Positions 10,684 to 21,828 of a stretch of DNA of 64,000 nucleotides are shown here, one piece after another (position 1 is the stretch's first letter; every line of letters starts with the position of its first letter). The stretch comes from Leguminivora glycinivorella (Eukaryota > Arthropoda > Insecta > Lepidoptera > Tortricidae): contig NC_062980.1 in assembly GCF_023078275.1 (NCBI RefSeq), positions 13,720,783 to 13,784,782 of the forward strand, given 5' to 3'. Position numbers and translations under genes: made by a program. The notes under the pieces were generated by a model that worked only from the letters and a program-made list of their open reading frames with translations, had not been told where the DNA came from and made no database searches.

Positions 10684-12790
10684 TAGATGGATTGGATGGA
10701 TTGGGATTGCAATTGCTGGATCCAGCATCCAGCAATCCAGCTGGATCCAGCGCATTTTTCGGTCTGCTGGATCCAGCAGCCAGCGCTGGATCCAGCTCTG
10801 CGGATCCGCATATAAAAAAATCTGCAATAAAATGCGTAATTAACTTTAATAAACTTATTTTACGTCATGTTTAAAACGGTTCCGTGTTCCCCTGCGTAGC
10901 CCGTGGCCGCTTAGCACAAAACAAAATAATTCTGTTTCGCTACAATTGTGTGTTTTTTTCAAAAACGTAAGAGTTTGAAACTGTATTATAACTACTGAAG
11001 ATCTCAAAATGTATTTATAGTATTTAATTATTTACTGTTACCGCAAAATTTCTTTTAAGTTTCAACTTATGTTTAGATCAGAATATTGATTGATAATGTC
11101 TAGAGGTTTATTTTTTCATAAATATTAAGTAAGTTAAACTAAGTACTAGTAAGTAAATTAGTAATTTTCAATGTCAACTAGTGAATGCTCAAATGTTGTG
11201 CCAAAAATTTATGTACCTTCTCTTCATTGTTGTTACACTTTTAGTTACATTTTTTATTTATGTAGATTGCTATAAGGATAATTAATGGTTATAAAAAGTA
11301 ATGCCAACTTTTTACAAATAAATTTTAACTTTTCGTCCCTGTTAGGTTAGGAGGGAGCAAAGTAGCAGTTTTCTGTTCATGGACTATGTTGGCAGTATAA
11401 TTATATATGACAGAGTCCAGTTAGGGGCGACGAAGAGCGAAACGAGGAGTAGCGTGTTAAGTTGACCGTGAGGAAATGAAATGTAATAACAATAAATTAA
11501 ACAATATTCTTGTAAAAAAGTAAGTAGGTAACTATTAAAAAAAAATATAAACGTAAGTAAAATACGTAATTGCATCCCTGTCAATAAATTTAGAAGTCCA
11601 TTGGAGACTCAGTATTGTATATTTTTCGAAATACGCCATAGATATCGTCGGTATTCAATAAAACATTTGATATATACCACATATATACAATAGGGTGGAG
11701 CGAAAAAACACTTTTCTGGAATTAGCAAACCTAATAGTTATCAATCAATGCCCCTTAGTCTATGAAGCCTTTGTGCAAATTTTCAGCTTTTTAAATCAAC
11801 ATCTTCTGCCTCCGCATTAAGTTTGAAATTTTGAAAATCTCATACAAACCTGAAAATTCAACTTTTATATAAAAAGTGTTTTTCGGCAGTATTATGTTCA
11901 GTATACATTATTGATACATATTATTAGAAGAAACTACCAAAAATTGCGAAAATTGCGTAAAAAATCGCCAATTTTCAGTATTTTAGCGGCTATTTTGGCG
12001 AATGTACTGAAACTAGACAAACTTTGGCGATTCTTGAGGCTATTTTCGCAACTTTTTGTAGTTTCTCATAATGATATGTATCAATAACATATACTAAACA
12101 TAATACTGCCGAATTTTTTTTTTATCTGAAAGTTGAATTTTTAGGTTTGTATGAGATTTTCAAAATTTCAACCCTAATGCGGAGGCAGAAGATGTTGATT
12201 TAAAAAGCTGAAAATTTGCACAAAGGCTTCATAGACTAAGGGGCACTGATTGATAACTATTAGGTTTGCTAATTCAAGAAAAGTGTTTTTTCGCTCCACC
12301 CTAATATACAATAAACAACTAGTTGTAGAGGTATATTACGTCAAGTAAAACATTAGATAACATGAAAGTTTGGTTTTAAAAAAAAGGCCTCTTGAAAAAT
12401 ACTAAAAACGGCCAAACTTTAAGTTGGTAGGTAAAGGCAAGGTTGGCAAATTAAAAAAAAATGATAATTTGGGAAATGAACATTCGGCGGAATAAAATTC
12501 CGCGAAACGTGCGTTGGGAAGTGATATTCGGTCATACAATTTTCGGAGATAAATAAGAGACCCGTTTTAAGTTATTTTTTTTTTATAAATATGCTTACAA
12601 AATTGCGCGTTTTCATCCTTCCTTTCACTATTTCAAATAATTTTAGTAATAACAGCCCTATAGTAGAGCAAAATGTAATTTTTTTTTTGGCATTTTTTCT
12701 ACCTGCTGGATCCGCGCTGGATCCAGCTGGATTGGCGCCGATCCAGCAAAAATCCAGCTGGATTGAAAACACTGCTGGATTGCAATCCCT
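10684..12790. mobile_element. hAT-like element inside DIRS 3' region
   Basis: The ends carry GGATTGCAAT and repeated GCTGGATCCAGC/CAATCCAGCTGG palindromes in inverted arrangement. The flanks ATCATCT on both sides suggest an 8-bp duplication with one mismatch (GATCATCT and AATCATCT). The left end has a short ATGGATTGG expansion. No transposase frame is visible. It contains the foldback at 11691-12303. Confidence 0.6.
11691..12303. mobile_element. Near-perfect 613-bp foldback, hAT-type TSD
   Basis: Target duplications ATATACAA lie at 11683-11690 and 12304-12311. Arms of about 300 bp begin TAGGGTGGAGCGAAAAAACA and are almost identical when inverted. The whole element could fold into one long hairpin. 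There is no coding sequence. Confidence 0.85.
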
Positions 12791-12796
12791 AATCAT

Positions 12797-12844
12797 CTAT
12801 TATATTTCATCGCTTCATTCTTCAGATATAATAAATAACCAGGT
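12797..12844. repeat. DIRS internal complementary sequence
   Basis: It is the reverse complement of the left terminus at 21997-22037 (core CATCGCTTCATTCTTCAGAT, then AATAAATAACCAGGTAG). With the 10449/21914 pair it gives crossed rather than nested inverted repeats, the arrangement expected for DIRS. Confidence 0.65.
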
Positions 12845-13029
12845 AGAGTTTTAGAGAAGCAAGTTTTGCATCCTGTTAATATTTTAATGTTAGGAAGTAA
12901 TTATAAACAAATATGTAATCAATCACTCTGATTTATTGCAAGGAACAATAGTACCTAAACATATTCTTATGTTTATTTTTATATTTTAATTAACATAATT
13001 TTCAATTATTGGAAACAATCATTATTAGA

Positions 13030-13305
13030 TTAATCAGATATATTATTACCGAAGCACACAGCTTTAGCAAACGCATCATTGTTGCCGTCTTGTAACGGCC
13101 TATTATAAAATTTTGAAAAAGTCTGAGATTTAGCTGTCCATCCAGCAGCTTTGCGGATGACCTCTATGGACACCCCGTCGGCGCTCGCGGCCGACGTGGA
13201 CGCGTGCCGCGTGCTGTGCGCGCCGAACCTGGACACGTCCACGCCCGCCGCTGCTAGCACCTGCCGTATCCATCTTCCCACAGTTTGGCTTGTGGCTGCT
13301 CTGTG
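13030..13305 (-). CDS. DIRS tyrosine recombinase, C-terminal part
   Basis: This is the catalytic C-terminal half of the DIRS recombinase. The frame enters at the BEL/Pao insertion boundary (reading PHRAATSQTVGRWIRQVL) and holds the conserved HxxR box as HSTRHASTSAA. The nucleophile tyrosine is in KFYNRPL, and the frame stops at 13030. In the family these residues join and cleave DNA to integrate the circular cDNA. The N-terminal part with the first catalytic arginine is at 15738-16485, and the insertion lies exactly between the two, so the gene is broken. Confidence 0.8.
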   Translation of the reverse strand, partial: HRAATSQTVGRWIRQVLAAAGVDVSRFGAHSTRHASTSAASADGVSIEVIRKAAGWTAKSQTFSKFYNRPLQDGNNDAFAKAVCFGNNISD

Positions 13306-14072
13306 GGGAGTGTTCAGAAACGTTCAAAAATTGTATTTATTTTTGATCCAGGACAGTTACGGAATCCAGCCCCATCCAGCACCAACCAGACCGATCCAGG
13401 AGCAATTCAGTGGAGAGCAACGGTATCAGCCAGATTCAACCATCCAGATTCAGATCCAGGAGCAGTCAGCGCAGAAGGAGGAAGCACGAAATAGTGAGAT
13501 CGTTCCTTGTCCTTCTATTCAATTCACATTCCTATGTTTTTTTGCGACCGCACCGTCCATACATTTTTATTCCAAACACATTCATATTCACTGCTATTCC
13601 TTTAAGTGCAAAAAGTAAATTCATTGTCTTCATTGCCATAATTTGGTCAGTACACAGTAGATATACACATTTATTCACAAGCGATATTCATTTTTGTAGG
13701 CATGTCCTAACCTTTCAACACATTCCGTAGCAATACATAACATTTAAATTCACAAATACACTTTTAACTTCATACCTAACTTTTATACATTAATCACACA
13801 TTCATTTCAATAATTCACTATCCTAATTTTCATTTTAAACACTAATAATCTCACGCGAACACGTTATTGAGTCAATTTTTATATCTAACTGCAGATTGCC
13901 GGTAAGGTGTAAACAAACTCATTAAGTGATTACATAACCATACGTGCATCTCATATCAGCGTTGCGTTGCATACAAGTTTGAGCGCCTGAGCATTTGTAA
14001 TAGCAAATTGTATTCATGACATTTAAATTAAATTTATATACTTAGGCAATTCAATTAATTTATTATGTTACA

Positions 14073-14948
14073 ATGTTTTTTGACCAAGATTTACACAAAC
14101 TTAATCACAAGCGTGAGGTTATTAGAGGCAAACTTACGGCCTTTCAGCAATTTACTTCACATTTGGCAGCCGAGCCACAGTTAAGCGATTTACAGCTTGC
14201 TGAATTAAAGCTACGGTTTGATAGGATAGGACATATTTATGACGAATTCAATTCAATACAGACAGATATTGGGATATTGTCTGAGTTAACAGTCGAAGGG
14301 GATATCGGAGAGGAGCAAGCTCTCTTTGAAGATGCCTACTTTGCAAGCATGTCGTCTGCACAAGTATTGATTCAAAGATATTCAAAGCCTGGTTCTACTA
14401 TCAAAGTGTCGACTCAGACTTTGAAAAATAATGTAGATGACAAAATACATAATCTGCAGTCTATATTTCATACACAGGTACGCACATCTGCACCTGAAAC
14501 TCCCACAGATTCAATTGTTCCCAGGCACAGTTTAACGCCAGAACAAAACGCTTGTGAGGAGCAGTTTCCGAAAGCTGATCCTGACGAGCAACCCATACAG
14601 TTAGATGAGTCGCCTTCAGTTCAGGGTACCTCATTTCAGAGTACTTCAGTGGCGTTTTCACATATTGTTCACAAACACAACCCCGATCGTGTGGTGGGAA
14701 GACCGAGCAACCCCGTCTACGATCACATCCTTGATGGTTCAGGGTTGCTCAGTTCCATGGTTCGTCGTCACCAAGTATACATCGTAATATACAAATATTA
14801 CCGACTCACATTCTTTCATGCAGGGCCTCTTTTGAACAGGAAAACGGTGCAGCTTTTAATGGGCACCATATCAAGAGAGCATGAGGCGTTAAGAGGATTC
14901 ACCCATACATTTATTATTTTTTCACACATTCATACTTACACACATTAA
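14073..14948 (+). CDS. BEL/Pao gag-like protein fragment
   Basis: The frame has 291 codons. Residues of about 1-150 resemble the N-terminal gag region of BEL/Pao elements, with a helical segment (FQQFTSHLAAEPQLSDLQLA) and then the FEDAYFASMSSAQVLI motif. The rest is low-complexity or shifted, and the last 60 residues (ending FIIFSHIHTYTH) look like out-of-frame sequence beyond a deletion. No zinc knuckle, protease or RT follows. It is the only coding remnant of the nested element and is probably not functional. Confidence 0.6.
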   Translation: MFFDQDLHKLNHKREVIRGKLTAFQQFTSHLAAEPQLSDLQLAELKLRFDRIGHIYDEFNSIQTDIGILSELTVEGDIGEEQALFEDAYFASMSSAQVLIQRYSKPGSTIKVSTQTLKNNVDDKIHNLQSIFHTQVRTSAPETPTDSIVPRHSLTPEQNACEEQFPKADPDEQPIQLDESPSVQGTSFQSTSVAFSHIVHKHNPDRVVGRPSNPVYDHILDGSGLLSSMVRRHQVYIVIYKYYRLTFFHAGPLLNRKTVQLLMGTISREHEALRGFTHTFIIFSHIHTYTH

Positions 14949-15221
14949 CTTACATGTCGTACATCACTGTTTCAAATTACGGCAATTTTTATCCAATTTA
15001 ATTTCAGTCCCTAAAATCCCTTGATTCCTTCCGATTTCCTCACAGGGCGATCCATTATTTTCATGCACATGCACAGATTGCAGCCCTCAAACTTCACCGG
15101 TTCGTGGCAGCTACACTTCGGGAGGTATCCATGGCAGGGACGGCATCGCACGGGTTCTCAACATCATCTACCCTCTCCCTGTCAACACATTATTGAAGTC
15201 ATAGACTCCAAGGCGGGAGCA

Positions 15222-15732
15222 TGTTCAGAAACGTTCAAAAATTGTATTTATTTTTGATCCTTATTTTCTGTATCACAATTAGCCAATTCATTTCATAATG
15301 TTATAAATAATTAATTTCACTTTTTAATAATATTTCAATAATTAATTTAATTCAAAATGCAAAATGTACAAATTCAATAATTATTCAAGGTTTTCTAATA
15401 TTCAAATTTTAATTTAATAATGTTTCAATCAATTATATTCAAATTGCATATTTTTAAATAAATATTCAGTGCATTGTATACATTTAATCCTAAGTCAAAA
15501 TCTGTTTATTCATATTTCATTAATTTCATTATGGCAACTTTTAATTCAAATTTGACAGCTTTTAGAGCTTTCGAAAACTTACTGTTACTGTCCATTGTTC
15601 CGCTCTCCAACGACAATTCACTGTATCACTTTCTTTGTTCTTTCTCATAATTCGGAGTAAACCAGCTTTAAACTACAGTCCGCTTATCATTTACCACCAT
15701 CAAGAACACCTGAGCCCAGCGAAGATTAGCCA
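15222..15732 (+). repeat. 3' LTR of the BEL/Pao-like element
   Basis: A 511-bp LTR from TGTTCAGAAACG to AGCCA. Its first 39 bases match 13311-13349 exactly. Confidence 0.7.
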
Positions 15733-15737
15733 GGGAG

Positions 15738-16485
15738 CTTTATACGTCAGTAATAGTGTGCCCTGGTTCCCGGCTCTCTTATTTTGTGTTACCAAAATAT
15801 AGTCTTTGAGAGTTAGGGCAGGACAAATGCTTAGATTTTCTCTAAAGTAAGGTATATTCAATAGAGGCTGTTCTCGACCAGGTGCAGAGGTTTTTATCAA
15901 ATCAGGTATTGAAATTTTGATTAAGTTCTCTGTGATATGTATATTTTCAATTTGAATTAATGAGAACGTTTGTACTCGGTGAGCTGTACAAATTGCGAGT
16001 AAAATTGCAAGTTTTTTAGTCAATTTCTCAAGGGTAAGTTCAGTATTAGGATACCACGTCAATACTAAATCAAGAACAACTTGTGGATCCCACGTATTAT
16101 TATATTTTGGCAAACTAGGTTTTAGTCTAAATACACCCTTGAGTAATCTCTTAACACGTTCATCAGAACTAACATTAGGCAGCAAGAGAGCCAACGCAGA
16201 GCGATGACTGTTTAATGTTCCGTAAGAACAGCCTTTGTTGAATTCACCTGTCAAGAACGTGAGTATTGACGTAATTGACGGTTCTAGTACTTCTATACTA
16301 TGTACGTTACAAAACTCCCACCAGAGTTTTAGTGACACATTATATTGTTTTATTGTGTTCTCCGAAAGAGAAGCTAAAGTCAATGGGATCGCTTCCGTAG
16401 GAACGCCGCGGCGTGAGAAGGCCTTGCTGATAGCGTCGCGGCAGCCAGGGTAAGGCTGGTGTGCAAGCGGTGGGGTCGTCTGCAA
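15738..16485 (-). CDS. DIRS tyrosine recombinase, N-terminal part
   Basis: It begins with the SAM-like core-binding domain (SENTIKQYNVSLKLWWEF, then ILTFLTGEFNKGCSYGTLNS) and reaches the first catalytic arginine region (CTAHRVQTFSLIQI). The coding frame stops being DIRS at GTLLLTYKAP, where the BEL/Pao element starts, and continues at 13305. The start overlaps the RT-RNase H frame by about 100 bases in another frame, the usual DIRS arrangement. Apart from the insertion the frame is intact. Confidence 0.8.
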
Positions 16486-17955
16486 TCAGATCGGAGTAAT
16501 ACTTTACTCTGATTGAAATAGATCATGTCTGACACTAGTAAATTCTGCAGCATTGGAAACCAAGGCTGAGAAGGCCAATATGGGAAGACCAAAATTCCTG
16601 TTGCTTTATCATCGATAATTTTTCGGATGCATTTCAGTAATAAACAAAATGGTGGGAATGCATAGAAAAACTGCTGGCTCCAATCGAGCGTGAATGCATC
16701 TACAGCAAAAGCATCAGGTTCTTGGAACCAAGACACGAATCTGTCACATTTGGTATTGGATCGAGATGCGAAGATGTCTATTTCAGGTTGGCCAAAATGC
16801 TTGACAATAGTTTGGAAAGCATGATCTGACAACTCCCATTCGGTATCTGGATTGGACTTCCGTGACGCTTCGTCAGCGCGATTATTTTTCGTATTGACAT
16901 ACGATGCGTATAAAATAATGTCTCGCATCTCGCACCATTGCCAAATTTGTCTACTAAGATCGTTCAGATAGGGAAATTGAATTCCACCCATTCGATTTAT
17001 ATAACTGATAGCAGTAGTATTGTCTATTCTTAGTAAAATGAAGCAATTTGATTCATTGGCTGCAAAGCTCTTTAGACCTAAAAATACTGCTAACAGCTCT
17101 AGATAGTTAATGTGGTGTTCGATCTCAGCAGCCTTCCAATGTCCACCGACAGTAATATCACCGCATACTGAACCCCAACCGGTTCTTGATGCGTCTGTGT
17201 AAATTTCTAACTTGAAACTTGACGTTCTCATATGTGACGAAGTTGTATATATATTATCTTTCCACCAACGTAAATCATCCAGGATGGTCTCTGGGAGATT
17301 TATTTTGGCTTCGTAATTATCGTCATGTTTTTTGAGACTAAGAAATTTATGCCTTTCTAGTAATTTTGTATACAACCAACCATAGTTGGTGGCAGGGCAT
17401 GCGGAGATGAGAACACCAATTAACTGAGCATACTCTCGAATGGTACATCGAGGTAGCTTCATAAATTTAGTTACTAAACAGTAAATTTTTTCCCGTTTTT
17501 CTTGGGGTAAACCCATAGTTAGATTTCGAGAATCAAATATAAATCCGAGAAATTTACAAGTTTGAGAAGGTTGTAAGACACTTTTGTCATTATTTATAAT
17601 GAAACCTAAGGTTTGTAATAAGTCAATAGTAGCGTTTACGTTACTTAGACACTCGTCATAACTATCACCTATACAGCAAATGTCATCTAGGTAAACTACG
17701 GATTTAAATCCTTGTTTTCTTAGATGCGTTACAACCTCCTTCATAATTTTTGTGAACACTTTAGGTGCCACAGACAGCCCATAGGGCATAGCTGTAAATT
17801 CGAACATTTCAATTGTATTTGAGCCGTGAGGCACAAATTGAAAACGTAGGTACTTTCGATCTGCTTCACTAACAGGTATAAGTAAATATGCCTCTTTTAA
17901 GTCAACTGTGGCTAAAAAGCCATTGTGTGGAATAAGCTTAGAGGCAGTTCGATAG
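16380..17955 (-). CDS. DIRS reverse transcriptase-RNase H, C-terminal part
   Basis: About 525 codons. The RT palm motifs TVDLKEAYLLIPV and VVYLDDICCI (the YLDD box) come first. RNase H follows, with IYTDASRTGWGS, LELLAVFLGL, LRIDNTTAISYI and NNRADEASR supplying the acidic residues. The C-terminal part (PEIDIFASRSNT, PPFCLLLKCI) is the extension found after RNase H in DIRS polyproteins. The RT N-terminus, with the fingers, lies beyond the TIR element at 19975. Reading frame 16380-16485 overlaps the recombinase start. Confidence 0.85.
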
Positions 17956-19974
17956 CCCATACAACCATTTCAGTCGCAAAATCTTCAAATCAGTAACTAA
18001 CTGTCAAATGTGACATAACGCGTGGTAACGGCGTGCAAACAATGCGACCGTATTGATACAATAACAAAATGTAGTCGTCGTGTGCACTCGTTACGGTAAC
18101 AAAATGTGTACGAATTTGTGGCTGTCAATGTCACTGTCAGAATGACTTTTAACGACACTTTATTAGTCGACGTTTGCACACATAACGGTAACAACATGTG
18201 GACGAATTTGTGGCTGTCATTGTCACTGTCAGAACGGTTTCTGACAGTGACATTGACAGAATTTGTACACACATGTGTAGGTCTGATTACCGAACTGCTC
18301 CTAAACCACTGTATCCGCAAATGACAATCTGAAATACGAAGGTTTCTCAAACTGTCTTGTGAAGTTGTGGACAGCAACCAGGCTTTGAATCATTTAAATA
18401 TGAGCGAATTAAATAATAATAAACGACGACGACCATTTAAGCACTCTTCGACATTTTATAGAAATGTGGGAAAGTTATTAAGAAAAGTGCAGAATGATAA
18501 TACAAATAGATAAGCACTTTATAGTTACTTAATGTATTAAATATATAATTTTTAATTCTTATTGATAAAAATGAAGTGTAGTGTTGCTTTACACAATAAA
18601 AGTAGGAATCAAATGAAATAGAGTATTTACTGTGATATTAATAGAATTTCTGTTGCGCAATGATAGTTTTTTTCAGTACAGATGCTGCTTTTTTTAACGC
18701 AGTAGTGCGAGCAAATCAAGCAATGATTCATTTCTTGTCTGGTCGAAACTCTTAGCTTAGATTTAGGTACTGAAAATCGTCGTACGATACACGTGGGAAA
18801 AGGACATTCACAACTCGTGTCGATTTAAAACACTCCCTTCGTTCGTGTATTAATTTATTGCTACTCGTATCGATTTTCCTCTTTTCCGCACTCGTATCTA
18901 CAAGTATTTTGTTTGGGTTACAAAAAAAACACATTATTTACTCTACTACGTTTTATTTATGTCTCTTTAACATTACAAATTTGTAGACACTTATCTATAC
19001 AAAAATCTTGACAAAAGAAGTACAGATCGCTGAAATGAATGTTGATAGTAATATTAATGAAGACTACTTCAACAAGTGTCAATTGTGAAATGCCGCACAA
19101 TACTAGTTGCTCTATAGAAGACCATAATAATATGATCCCCGATCCTTTACAACCCAGCAGCTCGGTACGCACGTTACAATTTTTTTTTAATCTTCTTTAG
19201 TGAGGGCAACTGAGTACGACGGCATATTTAATTGTTTATAAAGTTTGAGGATACCTGAAAAAATGAATACAAGAAGCCATTCTGCTTTCGGTCACGCGTG
19301 TACGCTGCGACCATTTTGCGACCGTTTGTTGACCGTTTGGTGACAGTTTGGCGACTGTTTTTTACATGGAATATTACCGTCTTAATCCATATTTTAACAA
19401 CTTTATTGGTTTTCTAGGCATTATTTTTATTATTTCAGTATAGTATATGCACCAGAGCACTAAAACTTCACCAATCAATATACATAACACACAAACACCG
19501 AGTAGTCAATAATATTATTACTGGTTAAACTGGGGTAAATTGATGGCGCGTTGATAAATTTAGACTTATTTTATGAAATCACTCGAGCAATTTAATTGGC
19601 CATGGTAATTAGCCCACATTATATTACAAATGCAAACAATATTTATCTTTAACAAATTCTTACGCCATTACATTTTAATGTCAAATGATTTTATTTCTTT
19701 TTTACTTTGACGTCTCTGACAGTCGCCATTTGAAAAGAATGAAATGAACGAATGATATTGGGAAAGTAGTCGCCAAACGGTAACAATGTGTGCACGCGTA
19801 GTGCACACTTCTGTCACTTCTGTGACCATTTGTGCCTGTTACCAATCGTCCCCATTTGGGTCGCCGCGACTAAACGTCGACCGTACTGCGACTAAGCATT
19901 GAGACCCGAAGACCTGTGTGTACACAAAATAGGAGGATTTGCGTAGGAACGGCGACCGATTATGGTTATATGGG
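17956..19974 (+). mobile_element. TIR element copy B, inserted in DIRS RT
   Basis: The inverted termini are CCCATACAACCATTTCAGTC and CCCATATAACCATAATCGGTC. Removing 2,019 bp and one AG dinucleotide restores an uninterrupted frame across the RT, which fixes the boundaries and a 2-bp target duplication (AG at 17954-17955 and 19975-19976). The interior carries repeated GTGACATTGACAG and TTGTTACCGT motifs but no transposase. The 2-bp duplication is not TA, which is unusual. Confidence 0.75.
18640..18950. repeat. Repeat shared with 40740-40880
   Basis: ACTCGTGTCGATTTAAAACA, CACTCCCTTCG and TTTTTTTCAGTACAGATG recur around 40740-40890. The region is absent from copy A, so this stretch probably entered copy B by insertion. 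Confidence 0.5.
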
Positions 19975-20330
19975 AGTCCTCCATTTTAAAATGGGACTTG
20001 GTCACAAATTTATTGAATGACTTTAAGTTCAATATAAAACGGCTACTGCCATTAGGCTTTGGTACTAAAAAAGTGCTAGAAATATATTGATCATTTCTAT
20101 GATCGCATTTTTTGATAGCTCCTAAGCTAATTAATTTATTAATTGCCATACGCATTTCTATGGTATCTTCGGGCGATAAAACATTTTTAGGTACCAAAGG
20201 CTGATGTACAGTCTTACATAACGGTATTTTCAATCCCTCTTTTATCCAGGATAAAACAGTAGGGTTATTTGTGATCTTAGACCAACAATCGTAAAATTGT
20301 GCTAATCTACCAGCATGTACCTGAGCTACT
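19975..20330 (-). CDS. DIRS reverse transcriptase, N-terminal part
   Basis: On the minus strand the frame runs from AQVHAGRLAQFYDCWSKIT through LSWIKEGLKIPL to the RT finger motif FLVPKPNGSSRFILNLKS and FKMED. There the TIR element interrupts it, and the rest is at 16380-17955. It overlaps the end of gag slightly. No methionine is needed if the frame is expressed by frameshift or reinitiation after gag. The two RT parts together have the usual DIRS length. Confidence 0.8.
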
Positions 20331-20727
20331 GGTGTGCTGCAGGTGCTCTCGACTTGGCCGGCGCTGGTTGACGGGTCGCGGCAGCCGTGTTGACGTACGG
20401 GCGACGCGTCGCCGGCGGTGGGTTCGTCCTGCGATACCCTCCTCGCCCCCCCCTGTTCGACGAATAACGGGGAGGACCGGACCAGTTTCCCTGTGTGAAG
20501 GTCCGAGTGTTCGTCGAATTAGAGGTGCCAGGCTTTGGTGCACTGGCGGTCTTTTTTATTTGTTGACCTTGACGTTCGATAGCCTTACTAGCCTTAATTT
20601 TATCCGATAAGGTAATGCCGAAAAGGGATTCGTCCCGCTCGGTGTCTTGAATCACGTGAAGGAAATTTTTCTCCAAGCTCGGCGTGATCAATTTTATTCG
20701 GTCCTTTGTAAAGAAATTATGCGACAT
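20326..20727 (-). CDS. DIRS gag, C-terminal part after a frameshift
   Basis: 133 codons, starting within KDRIKLITPSLEKN and ending in an Arg/Gly/Pro-rich tail (GGRGGYRRTNPPPATRRPY) that suits RNA binding. It lies in a different frame from the upstream gag part. The two overlap by about 30 bases, so a small indel near 20705-20730 has broken gag. Confidence 0.65.
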   Translation of the reverse strand: MSHNFFTKDRIKLITPSLEKNFLHVIQDTERDESLFGITLSDKIKASKAIERQGQQIKKTASAPKPGTSNSTNTRTFTQGNWSGPPRYSSNRGGRGGYRRTNPPPATRRPYVNTAAATRQPAPAKSRAPAAHQ

Positions 20728-21310
20728 CCATCACTCAAATATTTGAGGGCTTCAACTTTGTTCTCAGTCTTCAAAAGGACATCCATGGCTCGACTGACAG
20801 CTGCTATGCCTTGACCGAGTTGTTGTTGTACGGCGACATATTTTTTGTCCCGTCCACGTACTACCTCTGTTACAGCGGCCGCTATCTCGGCGTTAAGCTT
20901 GGGCGCTTGTAATAATTTACAGTTAATAGGAACTAGATGTTCCTTAAGGAGTGTATCCTTATTGTCTTTCGCCAAACCTTTCTTTAAAATAGGTAGCCAT
21001 AAATTGGCGAGACTATCATGAACGCTTGTTCCGTAGTCAGGCGTTTCGGAGGTAGATTCACCGAGCGCTGCAAGCAGCGTAGGGTCAAGGGGCGGCTGAT
21101 CGGAGCCCTCAGTGGCCGGCGGCGCGGGCTGCGCGGGCGCGTCGACTTGGTCAGGCACCGGCGCGGCCGGGTCCGCTGGCGCGGCCGTTTCGGCGGGCAC
21201 GGCCGGGGCGGGCTCTTCCTCTGGAGGAGTCCCTTCTTCATAAACGCCAGGATCGTAATCCATATTTTCAACCTCTAGACCTTGGTCTAGGTTTTGTAGG
21301 TGATGTTCAC
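20694..21310 (-). CDS. DIRS gag, exon 2
   Basis: It continues in frame from exon 1 through EHHLQNLDQGLEVEN to MDYDPGVYEEG. A long Pro/Ala/Glu-rich segment follows, then a folded region (DSLANLWLPILKKGLAKDN, then LKTENKVEALKYLSDG). It ends by frameshift at about 20694. If translation began at the inner methionine (21263) the exon would still encode 189 residues. The DIRS gag is thought to form the RNA-cDNA particle. Confidence 0.7.
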
Positions 21311-21650
21311 CTAAAAAGAAAATTAAAATCAGAACCTGATGAGGTTATTAATACCACCAATCAATATTGTCTCGCAGACAATATTATGATGAACGTGTAT
21401 ATCTAATTTAGATTTCACGTATTTTTGTAATTTAATAATTGAAATCAACTCGCAGTTGATCTCGTCACAGTTAACTCGCAGTTAACCCTGACAAAAATAT
21501 TGAATTATATAGTTTTGTACTATATTTTATAATCGGAATCAACTCGCAGTCGATTCCGATTGTCACAGTTAACTCGCAGTTAACCGCGACAATATTAAAA
21601 TTCAAGAGGGTAGGTAGATAATAAATACACTTATTAATTTTGAGACCTAC
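21311..21650 (-). other. Predicted 340-nt intron in DIRS gag
   Basis: The donor reads CAAG/GTAGGT and the acceptor TTTTCTTTTTAG/GTG. Splicing joins the two gag parts in frame. Inside lie short repeats of AACTCGCAGTTAAC and GAATCAACTCGCAGTCGATT. The unspliced frame stops within the intron. Confidence 0.6.
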
Positions 21651-21828
21651 CTTGTTCACTGACATCCGACTCGTTTGAAGATAACACGGATTGATGTCTA
21701 CGACGTTTCTTTCTAACGTCACTTCTAACTTCTAAATCTTGAAGTTTCCTCTTGTATCGTTCAATTTTTTCACGAACACTACGCTTAGGCTTCGGCATCT
21801 TTGCGAAGGTGTGCTCGTTGCCATGCAC
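21651..21828 (-). CDS. DIRS gag, exon 1
   Basis: It starts at ATG 21828, or at the inner ATG 21797 (MPKPKRSVREKIERYKRKL). About 59 residues, strongly basic with a predicted helical segment, then an acidic/serine stretch (SVLSSNESDVSEQ) up to the splice donor. A basic N-terminal module would suit nucleic-acid binding or nuclear entry, which is inference. Confidence 0.6.

Larger units (their letters stand above)
13311..15732 (+). mobile_element. BEL/Pao-like LTR element, internally deleted
   Basis: It is inserted in the DIRS recombinase gene with 5-bp target duplications GGGAG (13306-13310 and 15733-15737). It starts TGTTCAGAAACG and ends AGCCA, giving the TG...CA ends of LTRs. The 3' LTR is 511 bp (15222-15732), preceded by the purine-rich AAGGCGGGAGCA. 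Only the first 39 bases of the LTR remain at the 5' side (13311-13349), so most of the 5' LTR and all of pol are missing. Confidence 0.75.

Noticed and set aside
20307..20610. Arg/Gly-rich frames opposite and beside the DIRS gag end
   Set aside because: Antisense or shifted reading of the GC-rich gag tail.
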